Notes: generated by a model from the letters alone, not told the origin. 64,000 nucleotides of DNA from Sorangium aterium (GCF_028368935.1 NZ_JAQNDK010000001.1:3472001-3536000); one strand, 5' to 3'. Numbered from the stretch's first letter, positions 7,964 through 19,500 are shown. Numbers and translations are program-made.

Positions 7964-9196
7964 TCACGAGCATCGGCTCATGAGCATCATGCCGGCGCGA
8001 GAGAACCGCAGCAGGAGGTCGTGTTGATGGTTCTCATGGGACGACCTGAGGCGGCGCTTCAGGATCTCCTTTCTTGTTTTCGGATCAAATGGATTACCGA
8101 CGCTCACGCCGGCTTCGAGCATGCGCCGAACGACCTCGTGCGCGACCTCGTTATCTTCGATGATAACCCCATGATTCGTGCTAATGTCGACGATCGCATA
8201 CTCCTGGCTCGAGGAGTCGCCGCCTTCGACTTCGCTCAGCATGTAGCACTCCTTGTCCGATTGCCACATATGCTCAAACTCTTTCAGCCTATTGTCGTCC
8301 ATGTTCCAATTCCCTCTACTACTTCTTGGGCGAGGCTGACCAAATGCAATCACGTTCATATCATGCTCTATCACTGTAGACACGCTCTGTGGCGAGCCCG
8401 CCTTGCGCAAATCCTTAAGGAATCCGAGATCCTGCTCGCTGGGCCCGTAGTCACCGCCCTTTGGATGAGTGTGACTGTTGAGACGGATGTTTGGCCCAAT
8501 GGGCGGCCTGACCCTTGCGACGGACCCAGAGTAAATCCAGTACGTGCCGCCTCCACCACCTCGTCCCATTCCGGTTCGATAGACCAGAGCGAACTCGACT
8601 CTGAACTCCTTCTGCAGCGACCACATATCCATTGGGGTGAGGCGTCTTGAGATCATGACTCCGACTTCGCCGGGTGGCTCGGAGACGATGATGGATGGAC
8701 TCCGCTGCTCAAGCGTCGCGATGGGGCGCCCTCCTGGGGAGCTGAAAGCCTTGCCGGACGGTAACACGGAGGATGCTGACAGGCCTGGGGTGCTCTCTCG
8801 CCCCTCATCCTTCCCCGCCGCCGGTCTCCACGTCGGCGAGATATTCGCCCTGGCGGCGGAGCTGAGAGCCCGAACATCGGAACGGAGCATGAAAATCGCT
8901 CCTGCAAGCTGGATCGCACCCACGACGGCCCCAAGGACGGGGTTCTCCTCCGTCAGGTATCGATAGACTGCGGCGGTCTCAGGGGACATCCTGTCGGTCG
9001 GACCGCCGCTGCTCCTTCCAGGCGGCACATAGGTAGCTCCGGCCGGGCCTGTTCCTCGTCCCGGCGGGGTCGAGTGAGTCGCTCCCGGAGACGATGTGCT
9101 CGTCTCGGGAGGCGGCGCAACCTGTAGCTCACCGATCTGCTTGATGTCCTTCCTGTCGCCGAAGATGCTTCTTGTCCTGTGCTGGACAGGCTTCAC
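7964..9196 (-). CDS. JAB/JAMM-like effector tip, separated from the RHS core
   Basis: A 410-aa frame begins at GTG 9196 with no ribosome site, directly after the RHS gene stop (9223) and in the -1 frame relative to it. It has a Pro/Ser/Thr-rich linker (residues ~25-75), a hydrophobic segment (VLGAVVGAIQLAGAIFML, near 90-107) and a C-terminal domain with SHTHPKGGDYGPSEQD. That is an HxH followed by SxxD as in JAMM/MPN metal-binding sites, with one more spacer residue than usual. JAB domains are known in polymorphic toxins as peptidase or isopeptidase tips. The frame is open upstream beyond 9196 to about 9240, so the product was probably once the C terminus of the TcC protein. It could still be made if frameshifting occurs. 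Confidence 0.55.
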   Translation of the reverse strand: MKPVQHRTRSIFGDRKDIKQIGELQVAPPPETSTSSPGATHSTPPGRGTGPAGATYVPPGRSSGGPTDRMSPETAAVYRYLTEENPVLGAVVGAIQLAGAIFMLRSDVRALSSAARANISPTWRPAAGKDEGRESTPGLSASSVLPSGKAFSSPGGRPIATLEQRSPSIIVSEPPGEVGVMISRRLTPMDMWSLQKEFRVEFALVYRTGMGRGGGGGTYWIYSGSVARVRPPIGPNIRLNSHTHPKGGDYGPSEQDLGFLKDLRKAGSPQSVSTVIEHDMNVIAFGQPRPRSSRGNWNMDDNRLKEFEHMWQSDKECYMLSEVEGGDSSSQEYAIVDISTNHGVIIEDNEVAHEVVRRMLEAGVSVGNPFDPKTRKEILKRRLRSSHENHQHDLLLRFSRAGMMLMSRCS

Positions 9197-9222
9197 CGTG
9201 TCATCGTCAGCGGATACGGTCT

Positions 9223-12200
9223 TCAGCTGAAACCTGAGGCCAGCCTTGAATTATCAACCTCTTTCGACTCCGTCCCATTGGCGTCCACCAGCCGTATCGG
9301 ATTCCCCCGCACGTACTGATACAGGTTCGGCCCATCTACAATCCCCGCCGGATCTGCGCTCGTCCACCTCCCCAGCCACGGCGCGTAGTACCGTGCCCCG
9401 TGGTCGTAGAGCCCCGTCTCCTCGTCCTTCTCCTTGCCCGTGTACCGGTACCTCCTCTGCGAGACCTCGATCCCCGACGCCGCCGACCAGTACGCCGTCG
9501 TCCCATAGGGATGGTACTCCTCATAGCCGATCACAAGCCCCGCCCCGTCGACCTCCAGCGACGCCGACCCGAGGTGGTTATCGAGCTGATACCGCACCCG
9601 CGGCGTCACCGTGAACGGCCCCGACGTGTCGACCGTCTTGGTCTCCACCATCGCCACCCGCCGCGCGCCATCCATCACGTGCAGCGTCTGCCGCTCCAGC
9701 ACCAGCCCCGACCCGTTGCGCCTCCGGTACACCTCGTAGCCGCCGAGGTAGATGCGCTCGTCCACAAGCCCGTTGTGCTCCCAGACCTTGCGCACGCGCT
9801 GCCCCGCAGCGTCGTAGTCGTAATAGACATCGCCGCCGCCGTCGAGGTCCGTGCTCCGCACCTGGTCTTTCTCGTCCCAGGTCAGCGCCGTGATGTGCGG
9901 CATCGACGTCATGTTGCCGTGCGCGTCATACGCATAGTTGCGGAACGGCCCGTTCACCGGGTCCCCGGTCGTGCTCGTCAGCCGGTTGTTCTCCGTCTCC
10001 TGGTACGCATACCACCGCGTCCAGCTTCCCGTGCCCGCCTGGTGCACCATCCTCTGCAGGTTGCCCACCGCATCGTAGACATACTGCTCCGTATAGTTCC
10101 TCAGCGCCTGCGCGTCGTTCGCGTGCGGCAGCGACTGGATCGGCAGGTCGTTCTGGTCACGCGGCGCGTCCGACAGCCCGCCCGCATGCTCCCGCCCCGT
10201 CGCCTCGATCAGCCGGTAGACCGCGTCGTACACGTACTGCGCGCTCGGCGATACCACCGCGTTGTTGAAGAACACCGTCTGCTGCGCGCTGTCCCCGATC
10301 TCCACGATGTTCCCCACGGGGTCGTACACATACGTGAGGTTCTGCAGCACCGCGCTGTCCGAGCTCCGCGTCGTCTTCAGGCGCGAGAGCCGGAAGGTCA
10401 GCGGATCGTACGTGTACACCGTGAACGTGCCGTTGCCGTAGTCGATCCGCTCTCGCTGGCCCTTCGCGTCGTAATCGATGTTGTCGACGAACGTCGTCCA
10501 CGCCACCCCGCCTCGAATCCGCGCCTCCACCCGCTCCAGCAGCCCCGCCTCGTTGTACGTCGGCTTGACCTCGCTAGCACCCGAGGCGGTCAGGCCATCT
10601 GGGGCGGTCAGGCTGGTTGGGCGGTTCAGCGCATCGTACGCCGTCTGCGTGCCGAAGCTCTCGGTCTCCAGCAGCGGGTCAGCCGCCGTCGCGATGGCAG
10701 CCACATCCGTCAGCGCCGACAGCACCGACCAGTCGGCGTCCGCGTGCACATCGCTGCGCAGCCGGCGCGAGGCCTGCAGCAGGTTGCCCTTGAAGTCGTA
10801 CGCCTGGCTTGTCACCACACCCGCGCCATCATACACCTGGTACGCCCGCCCGCGCAGGTTCAGCGCCGTCGCCTGAGGGTGCGCTTCGCCGTAGACGTAA
10901 CGGCGCGCCAGCCGCTCGCTGCCCGAGCCGAGCTGCACGTGCTCGTGCGTCGGCCGGCGCAGCCCATCGTACGACGAGCGGTAGACGAACCCACGCCCGT
11001 TCCAGGCGCGCAGCCGCTGTCCTGTCGCGCCCGCCAGCATCCACCGCTCGCCGCTGTCGTTGCTCTTCTGATAGAGCAGCTGCCCGCCCAGCCCGAAGCG
11101 ATGCTGCATCGCCTCGTCGTCGCGCGCGTCCGTGATCAGGAGCGGCCGCCCCTCGATATCGAGCGTCGTCTGGGTGATGTACTCTCCCTCGGCCCCGTTG
11201 TCCGCCACCGCGCGGAACACCCGCCCCAGCGCGTCCAGGTGGCTCACCGCCGGCGTCCCGGCGTGCGCGGCCGCCAGGTTGGCTGCGCGGCGCTCCGGAT
11301 CGCCCGCCGGCAGCGCCTGCCGCGCCGCGTACCACGCGCTCTCCAGCACCGTGTCGTTCGGATCGTGCGACGTCTGCTTCCACGCATCGAACACCACCCG
11401 CGAGAACGTGCCATTCGGCAGGTCGGTCCGGATGAGCCGGCCGAGCGGATCGTACCGCAGGACTGGCGTGACCCCCCACTCCACGAGCTCAGCTTCGTCC
11501 TCGTACTCGTTCGTCGCGCTGAAGAACGGCTCGTACTGCTTGACCGGATTGCCCTTGTTGTCCAGCACCGTGCGCCCGGTCCCGACCCAGCGCGACGTCG
11601 TGTGCGAAAAGACCAGGTCGCCCTGCGCGTCGTGCACCAGCGCGCCGTTCGCGTCGCGCTCGGGCGCGAGCCCTGGCTCGGCCTTCACCTTGCGCAGCAC
11701 CTCGTTGCCCGAGCCGTCGGAGTAGCTGTATGTGTCCAGCCAGCGCGGGTTACCCGGTCCGTGCTGCTCGCGCGCGCGGGCGTGCACCACGTTCGGCTTG
11801 CCGGTGAGAACGAACCGCTCCAGGTCGTACGCGAACGTCGCCGTCGGATCCTCGCGCGTGTCGCCCTCACCGGCCCCCGACTTTCCCATCACCAAGATGG
11901 CCGTGACCCGGCCTAGCGCGTCGAAGAGCACCTCGCTCACGTTGCCATTGGCATCGGTGAGCTGCCGCGGGGCGAGGACGCGGTAGTCGGGGACGGCCTC
12001 CACGACGTTGCTCAGCGGGTCCGTCACCTCCGTCACGAGCAGGCAATACGGGTCGTAGGCGACCTGCGACGCATTGCCGAACGGATCGACGAACGTCGCC
12101 GGCAAGTAGAAGTGAGCCGCCGAAGGCACCGCCCGCCCCGAGGCCACCCAATAGTCCGGATCGTCCGGGAGCTGGACATAGCCCCCCTCCTCGAGCATGC

Positions 12201-14622
12201 CGCTCGTGACGCGGGTCCCGAACACCGACGTGATCAGCGAAGGCGTGAGGACCTTGGCGAAGCTCCCATACGGCAGCGCCCTGCTGCCGACCTCGCCGAA
12301 CGGCAGCGGCCCCGTGAGATCGTCGCTCCAGTACCTCGTGCGCGCATGCTGCAACAGGCGCTTCTGGAAGCCCCCGCTCGGCGTCCCGTCGTACGCGAGC
12401 GTCGGCACGTCCTCCGCCGTGGCCGCCGCGTCGAAGACTGCCTGGAACCCGAGCACCCCCTCAGACCCGAGCGGCAGGCCGTGCAGCTCGTAGATCCGGG
12501 TCGCGGTCGGGACCCCGATCCGATAAGCACCCTCCTCGTCCGGGACCAGGTGCTTCACATCGTTCTCCGTCAGCGTCGCCTTCCCCTGCTCCTGCTCGGG
12601 GAACTCCGCCCACGCCGCCCGCCGGCGATACCCGATCTGCGCTGCCCGCAGGACCACACCGTAATTGTCGACTTCCAGCGTGAGCGCATGCGCCACGCGC
12701 GGATCGCTCTCGCTACGCTCGTAATGGTACTCCAGCGCCTCCCGCGCATGGGCGAAGAACACCGTGTGCGCATTGCCCACCGCGGGCTGGAGGCGCCGCA
12801 TCGCGTAGCTGTGCTCCTTGACGACGTACGGACGCGGCTCCTCCGCCGACCCGTCGAGCGCGTAGACCTCCTGGCGGAGGGGCCGCCCCTTGAGCGCCCG
12901 GCACGCCTCGCGCATCTCCACGGCGCGGAGCCCCTCGGGAAGCAGCGTGTCCGCAAGGCGGACCGCCTCCGCGTCGCCGGCGTAATACTCGCTCTCGTAC
13001 TGCGCCGAGATCTTCGCCCCCTCCATCCAGGCGCCGGTATGGAACCACGTCTTCGTCAGCACCGGCGGCAGGTGCAGCTCGGGATCGGCGTTTGCCGCGG
13101 GCGGCGCGAAGCCGGCCCCGCTGAACGCCGAGAACGACTCGGTGTCCCGCTGCTCCACCATGCCGAAGCCGCGCATCTCCCGTTCCACACCATCGTAGTC
13201 GCCGTGGTGGTAGGCATACGTTGTCACGAAGCGATGCCGCGAGATCGCGTCGAAGACCTCGACGCGCTCGATGACATGGACCACGAACGGCAGCCTCGTC
13301 ACCCACCGTCGGCCAACCGCCCGGTCGGCGAGGTAGAACTTCGTCGACGGCGCATACGCCACCGTCGTAGTTCTGCCGAGGTTGTTCGCGATCGAGGTCA
13401 AGAGGTGCGGCTTCTTGCTCCCGAGCAGATCGATGTAGCGCACCCGCGGGCGCGCCCCGGGCAGCGACGAGGCCCACACCAGGCACCCGGTCCCGCAGCC
13501 GAGCAGATCGATCACCTCGACTGCCGCCAGATCGCTCACGTCGGGCAGCGGCGGCAGGATCACCGGTGCAGCCAGCGTATTGCCGGCGTTGTTCGCATAG
13601 AAGCGCACGCCGTCCGGGTGCAGGTAGACGATATCGGTCGTCCCCGAGCCGTCCACGTCGGCGAGGCGGATGCGCTTCGGGTCGAAGCGGCCCTCGTGAT
13701 CGAACCGCATGCTGCCGCTCATCTGCACCTTCGCGCCGAAGCGGCAATATCCGAGGTTGGGCCAGTAACACACGTTGCCGTTCCGGATCCGCACGAGGTC
13801 CACCAGCCCGTCGCCGCTCATGTCGGCCAGGAAGATGCTCTGCGCCGCGTCGGCGAAGACGAGCGACGGCCCGCGCTCCTCGTCGCTCGGACGCGCGATC
13901 GTGATCGGCCGGTCGAAGCCGCCCTTGGCGAGCGACGGATACCACGTGAACGTGTCGGGCCCCGTGATCAGGATGTCCTCGTGCCCGTCGCCGTTCAGAT
14001 CGATGAGGCGGACGTTCGGGTCGCTCCAGTCGACGTTCGGCTGCGACGCGAACGGGCGGAACGCCGCCCAGCCCGCGCCTTCGCGGTCGAAGTAGCCCGC
14101 CACCGGCCGCTCGAACACCACCCTCTCCTTGCGCCCATCTCCGTCGATGTCGAGCAGCTGCCCGCCGGAGACCGCCGGGCGAGATTGCAGCGGCCGCGCC
14201 GCGGACAAGAGGCCCCCGCCGAGGTTCTGCTTGTAATACAGCGCCTCGCCCTCCTCATTCAGCACGCCGGGCAGCGCCTCGCCGTCGAGATCGACCCACC
14301 GCCGCCCAGACCCCATCGTGCCGCCCGGCAGGTCTCGCAGACTCTCGGGGTCGAGCGACTTCACCTCGCGGTGAATCACCGGCTCGCTGTACGTCAGCGC
14401 GATCGGCGGGAGCGCCTCGCGGCTGTACGCCTGGGTCTGCGGATCGCGGAGATAGCCGGCCTGGGTCGCGGCGGTGAGGCGCGTGAGGTGAGGGCCCGGC
14501 ACGTACGTGAGGTCGAGCGACCGCACGAGGCACGGCGTCTCGCCGAGCTCGGACATATGGTGAAACATCAGCACGCGACGGCAGAGCCGGTACGTGCGGA
14601 TCTCGAACCCGGCGCGGTACAC
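9223..14622 (-). pseudogene. 5'-truncated second TcB-TcC (RHS) gene
   Basis: A minus-strand frame of 1799 codons matches the intact TcB-TcC gene (16540-23760) from its VYRAGFEIRTY segment to the end of the RHS core (GRWTSADPAG). The N-terminal SpvB part, about 335 residues in the intact copy, is missing: homology stops at 14632, where IS21-type sequence begins. It keeps FG-GAP/VCBS-like repeats (LNGDGHEDILI, VDGSGTTDIVY), the TcB middle domains and YD repeats. After the core it reads VDANGTESKE and stops within 20 residues, so its own tip lies out of frame downstream. It has no ribosome site at GTG 14622. It is probably not expressed as a working shell, but is an intact donor for recombination with the full gene. 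Confidence 0.85.
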
Positions 14623-14632
14623 CGAGAACGGG
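9362..14632. repeat. 5.27-kb direct repeat, copy 1
   Basis: This segment is repeated at 17531-22774 in the same orientation. The copies differ by 27 bases in length, explained by an 18-base insertion (six codons, GLTASG) and a 9-base difference near YDGTP. The part nearest the tip (about 9.4-12 kb) has many scattered substitutions. From about 12,833 to 13,943 I found no difference. Confidence 0.9.
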
Positions 14633-14671
14633 AGCTCGGCGTCCCCGTCATCTTTCTGCCAGTTTTCAGCC

Positions 14672-14793
14672 TCATGGGGCCGCCTGCCGGCGTTTTTTTT
14701 GGGTCATGGGGCCACCCGCGCGGCGGAGTGATCCAGCTTATTTTGCAGGGTCATGGGGCCAGCTTCCGAGGTTTTTTGCAGCCTCATGGGGCC
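14672..14793. repeat. Four copies of TCATGGGGCC (IS21-type end repeats)
   Basis: TCATGGGGCC occurs at 14672, 14704, 14751 and 14784, all in the same orientation, spaced 32, 47 and 33 bases, with T-runs or TTTTGCAG-like sequence before them. Multiple short repeats near an end are characteristic of IS21 elements, where IstA binds them. They lie between the truncated RHS copy and an istA start, which fits an IS21 end. Confidence 0.65.
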
Positions 14794-14869
14794 AGCTCGG
14801 GACGCCGCGGTCGGGATCTGAGACGGGCTCCTTCCGATGACGGCGCGGGTCGCCGTCGGAAGGAGGCCA

Positions 14870-15185
14870 ATGCCCTACCGAGAGCTGATCATGGTTGACA
14901 TCAAGGAAATGCTCCGCCGGCGTGCGGCGAGGCAGAGCGCGCGTCGTGTGGCGCGCGAGATGGGGTTCGATCTCAAGACGGTCGGCAGGTACTTCGATGC
15001 CGCAACGACGTTGCCACTGCCGCGCGACCGCGAGCCGATGGACGAGGAGATCCACGCGATCGCCCAGCGCGTGCAGACGCGCCCCGTGCTGTTACCGAGC
15101 ACGCTCTTTGACGAGCGTGCGATCCGGCTCCGTGATGGCGTGCTGGGAATCCTCAACCATGTCAAGGCCCTGCGGCCGCCTCCAG
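14870..15185 (+). pseudogene. istA: IS21 istA transposase, 5' fragment
   Basis: The ATG at 14870 has AGGAGG at 14861-14866. The first ~100 codons match the N terminus of IS21 IstA: MPYRELIMVDIKEMLRR, then a helix-turn-helix (SARRVAREMGFDLKTVGRYF). The DDE catalytic core and istB are absent; the frame runs into unrelated sequence at a 36-bp palindrome around 15194. It is an inactive remnant and marks the event that cut off the 5' end of the RHS copy. Confidence 0.7.
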
Positions 15186-15193
15186 CGGTGCCC

Positions 15194-15229
15194 CTGCGGG
15201 TAGCCGCTCCGCGGAGCGGCTACCCGCAG
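15194..15229. repeat. Perfect 36-bp palindrome
   Basis: The 18-base arm CTGCGGGTAGCCGCTCCG (15194-15211) is followed immediately by its exact reverse complement (15212-15229). A near copy of the second arm occurs at 15725-15742. The first base triplet GTA of the inner arm and the final TAC fit IS66-type ends, so this may be a fused pair of insertion-sequence termini. Confidence 0.7.
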
Positions 15230-15736
15230 CCTCCGTACCGCCTCGATCGTTTCCACAACGTCGAGCGCGCTGAGCCCACATACCTGCATCCGCGTCCCGT
15301 CGGCAAACGCGAACCTGAGCCGCAAAGGCGGCGCCTCTCGGCGCTCCGGACGCACCACGACGGGCATGAGCGGGAAACTCTCGGCTGCCTTGGGGGCTCT
15401 TGGCAACGCGCCCTCGTCCGCACACTCACCTCCAGATAGCCATCGTTCGGCGGTGACCCGGCGGACACCGAGCTCCGTGGCGATCTCGGTCGGCGTCGCC
15501 CCCGCCCGGCAGCGCTCCTTGGCGTACGCCTCCGCCCGCCTTCGCAGCTCGCTCGGATACTTCCCACGCCTCTGCTGCTCTCAATGCATCGACAGCGCTG
15601 CACGCAGCCGCACTAGCACCCTGCTTCCTGGCATCGCTCGCTCCTCTGCGCCGAGGAGGGGAACGCCTCCTTCCGGCGCCGCATAACGTGCAGCCGAAAC
15701 TGGCCCTGTCAAAAACGCATTCGGCGGAGCGGCTAC
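15200..15736 (-). mobile_element. IS66-like remnant with broken tnpA
   Basis: On the minus strand, about 15590 down to 15210 encodes a small IS66 TnpA-like protein: KYPSELRRRAEAYAKERC, then a helix-turn-helix (TPTEIATELGVRRVTAERWL) and a C-terminal strand region (LRFAFADGTRMQVCGLSALD). A TGA precedes KYPSEL and no start is visible, so the gene is broken; tnpB and tnpC are absent. GTAGCCGCTCCG at 15200 and its inverse at 15725-15736 could be the terminal repeats, giving a 537-bp deletion derivative. No clear target duplication is seen. From 15737 to 15962 I see nothing recognisable. Confidence 0.5.
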
Positions 15737-15962
15737 GCGCAGCGCGTTCGTCCACAGATCCTGCGAAACAACCATCAATAGTAACCTGAACTCGATTCAA
15801 CTTTGATTCAGCATTGGGTGCCACAGGGGAGGGAGGGGAAAGCACCAACCTGGAATCGATTCGGCCTTGTCATCTGCCCCCCCGGGTCACGTTCACGGGG
15901 GACCAGCACGGCCACATGATTCGCATATCTGTAAGGTGGCCTACGCGACGACGCGTCTCCGC

Positions 15963-16412
15963 TCAGTGGGACCCGGTCCAGTAATAGAAGGTGCCGCCCC
16001 TGCACATGGCGCAGGTATTCACGTCTCCCCGGCGGCCATGGTGGTGGCTGCTGATCCAGGTCGGCTGCCACCACGCCGGTGGGGTCAGAGGGCCCCAGTC
16101 GCCCTGGCCATCCAGCTGCCGGTGCTCCGAGATGGGTTGCAAGCCCTCCCTGCTCGCGACCTTCGCGAGCAGGGCCTCGCAGTCCTGGGCGGGCATGCTG
16201 GCCCGGAAATAATATTCCCAGTCCGGGAACATGTCTATGTCCTGCTCGTGGATGTCGCTCGCGCTCGGCGGAAGCCCTCCGCCAAACGGATCGCGTTTTT
16301 TTCCGTCGGCCTTACAACTCGACGCGCTCCCCCCAGCCAAGGCCAGAATGGAGAGCAGCGCAAAGGACGCGTATTTGGGGTAAAAGCAGACCATTCCCAT
16401 GAGCAGGTGCAC
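15963..16412 (-). CDS. Small lipoprotein, candidate immunity protein for the TcB-TcC tip
   Basis: A protein of up to 149 aa with a lipoprotein signal (FALLSILALAGGSASSC) and a mature region of about 115 residues. It contains DMFPDWEYYFRASMPAQDCE and a C-terminal CAMC pair near GGTFYYW. The start is uncertain: GTG 16412 or in-frame ATGs at 16400 and 16394. It is the first gene downstream of the TcB-TcC gene, 127 bases after its stop and on the same strand. A membrane-anchored periplasmic protein is what one would expect if the toxin tip acts on the cell envelope, as with colicin M and its periplasmic immunity protein. That role is inferred from context; I recognise no family. Confidence 0.5.
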   Translation of the reverse strand: MHLLMGMVCFYPKYASFALLSILALAGGSASSCKADGKKRDPFGGGLPPSASDIHEQDIDMFPDWEYYFRASMPAQDCEALLAKVASREGLQPISEHRQLDGQGDWGPLTPPAWWQPTWISSHHHGRRGDVNTCAMCRGGTFYYWTGSH

Positions 16413-16539
16413 CCGGTTCTCATCCTACCATGTCACGGGTCCGACCGCGAGGCCACGGTCGCCCTTTTCGCTTGCACCACGCCCTGCCGCAGCCCCATCT
16501 GTCTTCGATCCCGCGAACGGGCCATCTTTCACAGCAGTG

Positions 16540-19500
16540 CTACTGTGCACGCCAGCGTTTCTGTGCGGCCTCCTCGTGATCACGCACTGGAGATAGCAGC
16601 ATCCCGTCGCGCAGTATCTCGACAGAAAACAACTCCGTCTCTACACGAAATTCGACCCCCGGAAGCAGATCATGCCCGATCTTGGTTCGGCTCGCGCCCA
16701 CGGCCGATCGGTGAGATTGGTCCGGTGGCACATCGAAATCCCAGATGTCGGTGAACGAACCCACTCCGCGAAACTCGTAGCCGCCATCACCGAACGAATA
16801 TAGGGTTCCCGAGACGGTTGCTCGGGCGCCGCCGAGGCCATCGTTCACGATTGCGGCCCCGGACCAAGTGAAATCCGATGGTGATGCACTGTGTCTCGCT
16901 TGATCACGCAGCGCTTCGCGCAGCGTCGGCTCGGGGCCTGTCTTGAAGTCTGCATATCTAACGTTGTAGTCCGCGCCAGTCTCCATCGATAGCTTAGCTA
17001 GCTCATCAGCGGAGATGCGGTACGTGCCTCCGTTGCCGTACATATACTGTTCGAGCAGCGCATCCGAAAGATCCGACTTGCCCTTCAACAGAAATGCACC
17101 CCTCCACATCAAGTCCTCCCACGGGCCATACGGGCCTTCGTGGAACGAAGCTGTGGGCAACTCTCCCCAACGAAGGGGCATTCCTCCGTACTCAGGCTTG
17201 CTCCAATCTGTGATCGGAAAGCGCGTCTGCTGTTCGACGGGGACTAGACTACGGTGCTGCTCACGAACGACTTCGAGGCGCTCATTGTAGTCCATCGAGG
17301 GGTCTATCAGGGGAATGATTCGATCTTCTTCGCTGGGTGTTGCCGTCGTCTGGCCACCGGGCAGAGCAGAAGGCAGATCTCCCGCGTAGGAGAGGTTTTG
17401 CTGATCGGTCGTTCGCGTGTCATGTGGCAGCGGCGGGTCCAAGCCGGCCGGATCGAGGAATTTTACCGGGTTGTCTGTGGTATACCAGTATGAGCTCGCT
17501 GAAGCGTTGAAGCCGCTCGGGTCCGCCGCCGTCCACCTCCCGAGCCACGGCGCGTAGTACCTCGCCCCGTGGTAGTACAGCCCCGATTCCTCGTCCTTCT
17601 CCTGGCCGGTGTAGCGATACCGCTTTCGGCTCACCTCCGCCGCGCTGCTGGTCGACCAGTACGCCGTCGTCCCGTAGGGGTGATACTCCTCGTAGCCGAT
17701 CACGAGCCCTGCCCCGTCCACCTCCAGCGACGCCGACCCGAGGTGATTGTCGAGCTGGTAGCGCACCCGCGGCGTTACCGTGAGCGGCCCCGAGGTGTCG
17801 ACCGTCTTGGTCTCGACCATGGCCACCCGCCGCGCGCCATCCATCACGTGCAGCGTCTGTCGCTCGAGCACGAGCCCCGCCGCGTTGCGCTTGCGGTAGA
17901 CCTCGTAGCCGCCGATGTAGATGCGCTCCTCGACGAGCCCGCTGTGCTCCCAGGCCTTGCGCACGCGCTGCCCGGCGGCGTCGTAGGTGTAATACACGAC
18001 TCCGCCGCCATCGAGATCGATGCTTTGCAGCTGGTCGTTCTCATCCCACGTGAGCGCTGCGATGTGTGGCATGGCCGTCATGTTGCCGTGGGCGTCATGG
18101 GGATACATCGGGCTGGACGGCTCGCCTTCAGGAGCCCCGAAGGTGGTCACGAGCCGGTTGCTCGTCATCTCGTAGGAATACCGCCGGATCCAGGTCCCCG
18201 CGCCGGCCAGATGCTCCATCCGCTGGATGTTGCCGACTGCGTCGTAAAAGTACTGCTCGGTGTAGTTCCTGAGGGCCTGCGCATCGTTCGCGTGGGGCAG
18301 CGCCTGGATCGGCACGTCGTTCTCATCGCGCTGCACGTCGGCGAGCCCGCCCGCGTGCTCTCGTCCCGTCGCCTCGATCAGCCGGTAGACCGCGTCGTAC
18401 ACGTACTGCGCACTCGGCGACACCACCGCGTTGTTGAAGAACACCGTCTGCTGCGCGCTGTCCCCGATCTCGACGATATTCCCGACGGGATCGTACGTGT
18501 ACGTCAGGTTCTGGAGAACCGCGCCATCCGAGCTGCGCGTGGTCCGGAGGCGCGCGAGCCGGAAGGTCAGCGGATCGTACGTATACACCGTGGACGTGCC
18601 GTTACCGTAGTCGATCCGCTCTCGCTGGCCCTTCGCGTCGTAGTCGATGTTGTCAACGAACGTCGTCCACGCCACCGCGCCTCGAATCCGCGCCTCCACC
18701 CGCTCCAGCAGCCCCGCCTCGTTGTACGTCGGCTTGACCTCGCTTGCATCCGGGGCCGTCAGGCTGGTTGGGCGGTTCAGCGCATCGTACGCCGTCTGCG
18801 TGCCGAAGCTCTCGGTCTCCAGCAGCGGCTCCGCCGCCGTCGCAATGGCAGCCACATCCGTCAGCGCCGACAGCACCGACCAGTCGGCGTCGGCGTGCAC
18901 GTCGCTCCGCAGCCGGCGCGACGCCTGCAGCAGGTTGCCCTTGAAGTCGTACGCCTGGCTCGTCACAGCTCCCGCGCCATCATACACCTGGTACGCCCTG
19001 CCGCGCAGGTTCAGCGCCGTCGCCTGCGGGTGCGCTTCGCCGTAGACGTAACGGCGCGCCAGCCGCTCGCTGCCCGAGCCCAGCTGCACCTGCTCGTGCG
19101 TCGGCCGGCGCAGCCCATCGTACGACGAGCGGTAGACGAACCCTCGCCCGTTCCACGCCCGCAGCCGCTGTCCTGTCGCGCCCGCCAGCATCCACCGCTC
19201 GCCGCCGTCGTTGCTCTTCTGATAGAGCAGTTGCCCGCCCAGTCCGAAGCGATGCTGCATCGCCTCGTTGTCGCGCGCGTCCGTGATCACGAGCGGCTGC
19301 CCCTCGATATCCAGCGTGCTCTGCGTGACGTACTGCCCCTCGGCACCGTTGTCCGCCACCGCGCGGAACACCCGCCCCAGCGCGTCCAGGTGACTCACCG
19401 CCGGGGTACCGGCGTGTGCTGCCGCCAGGTTGGCCGCACGGCGCTGCGGGTCGCCCGGCGGCAGCGCCTGGCGCGCCGCGTACCACGCGCTCTCCAGCAC

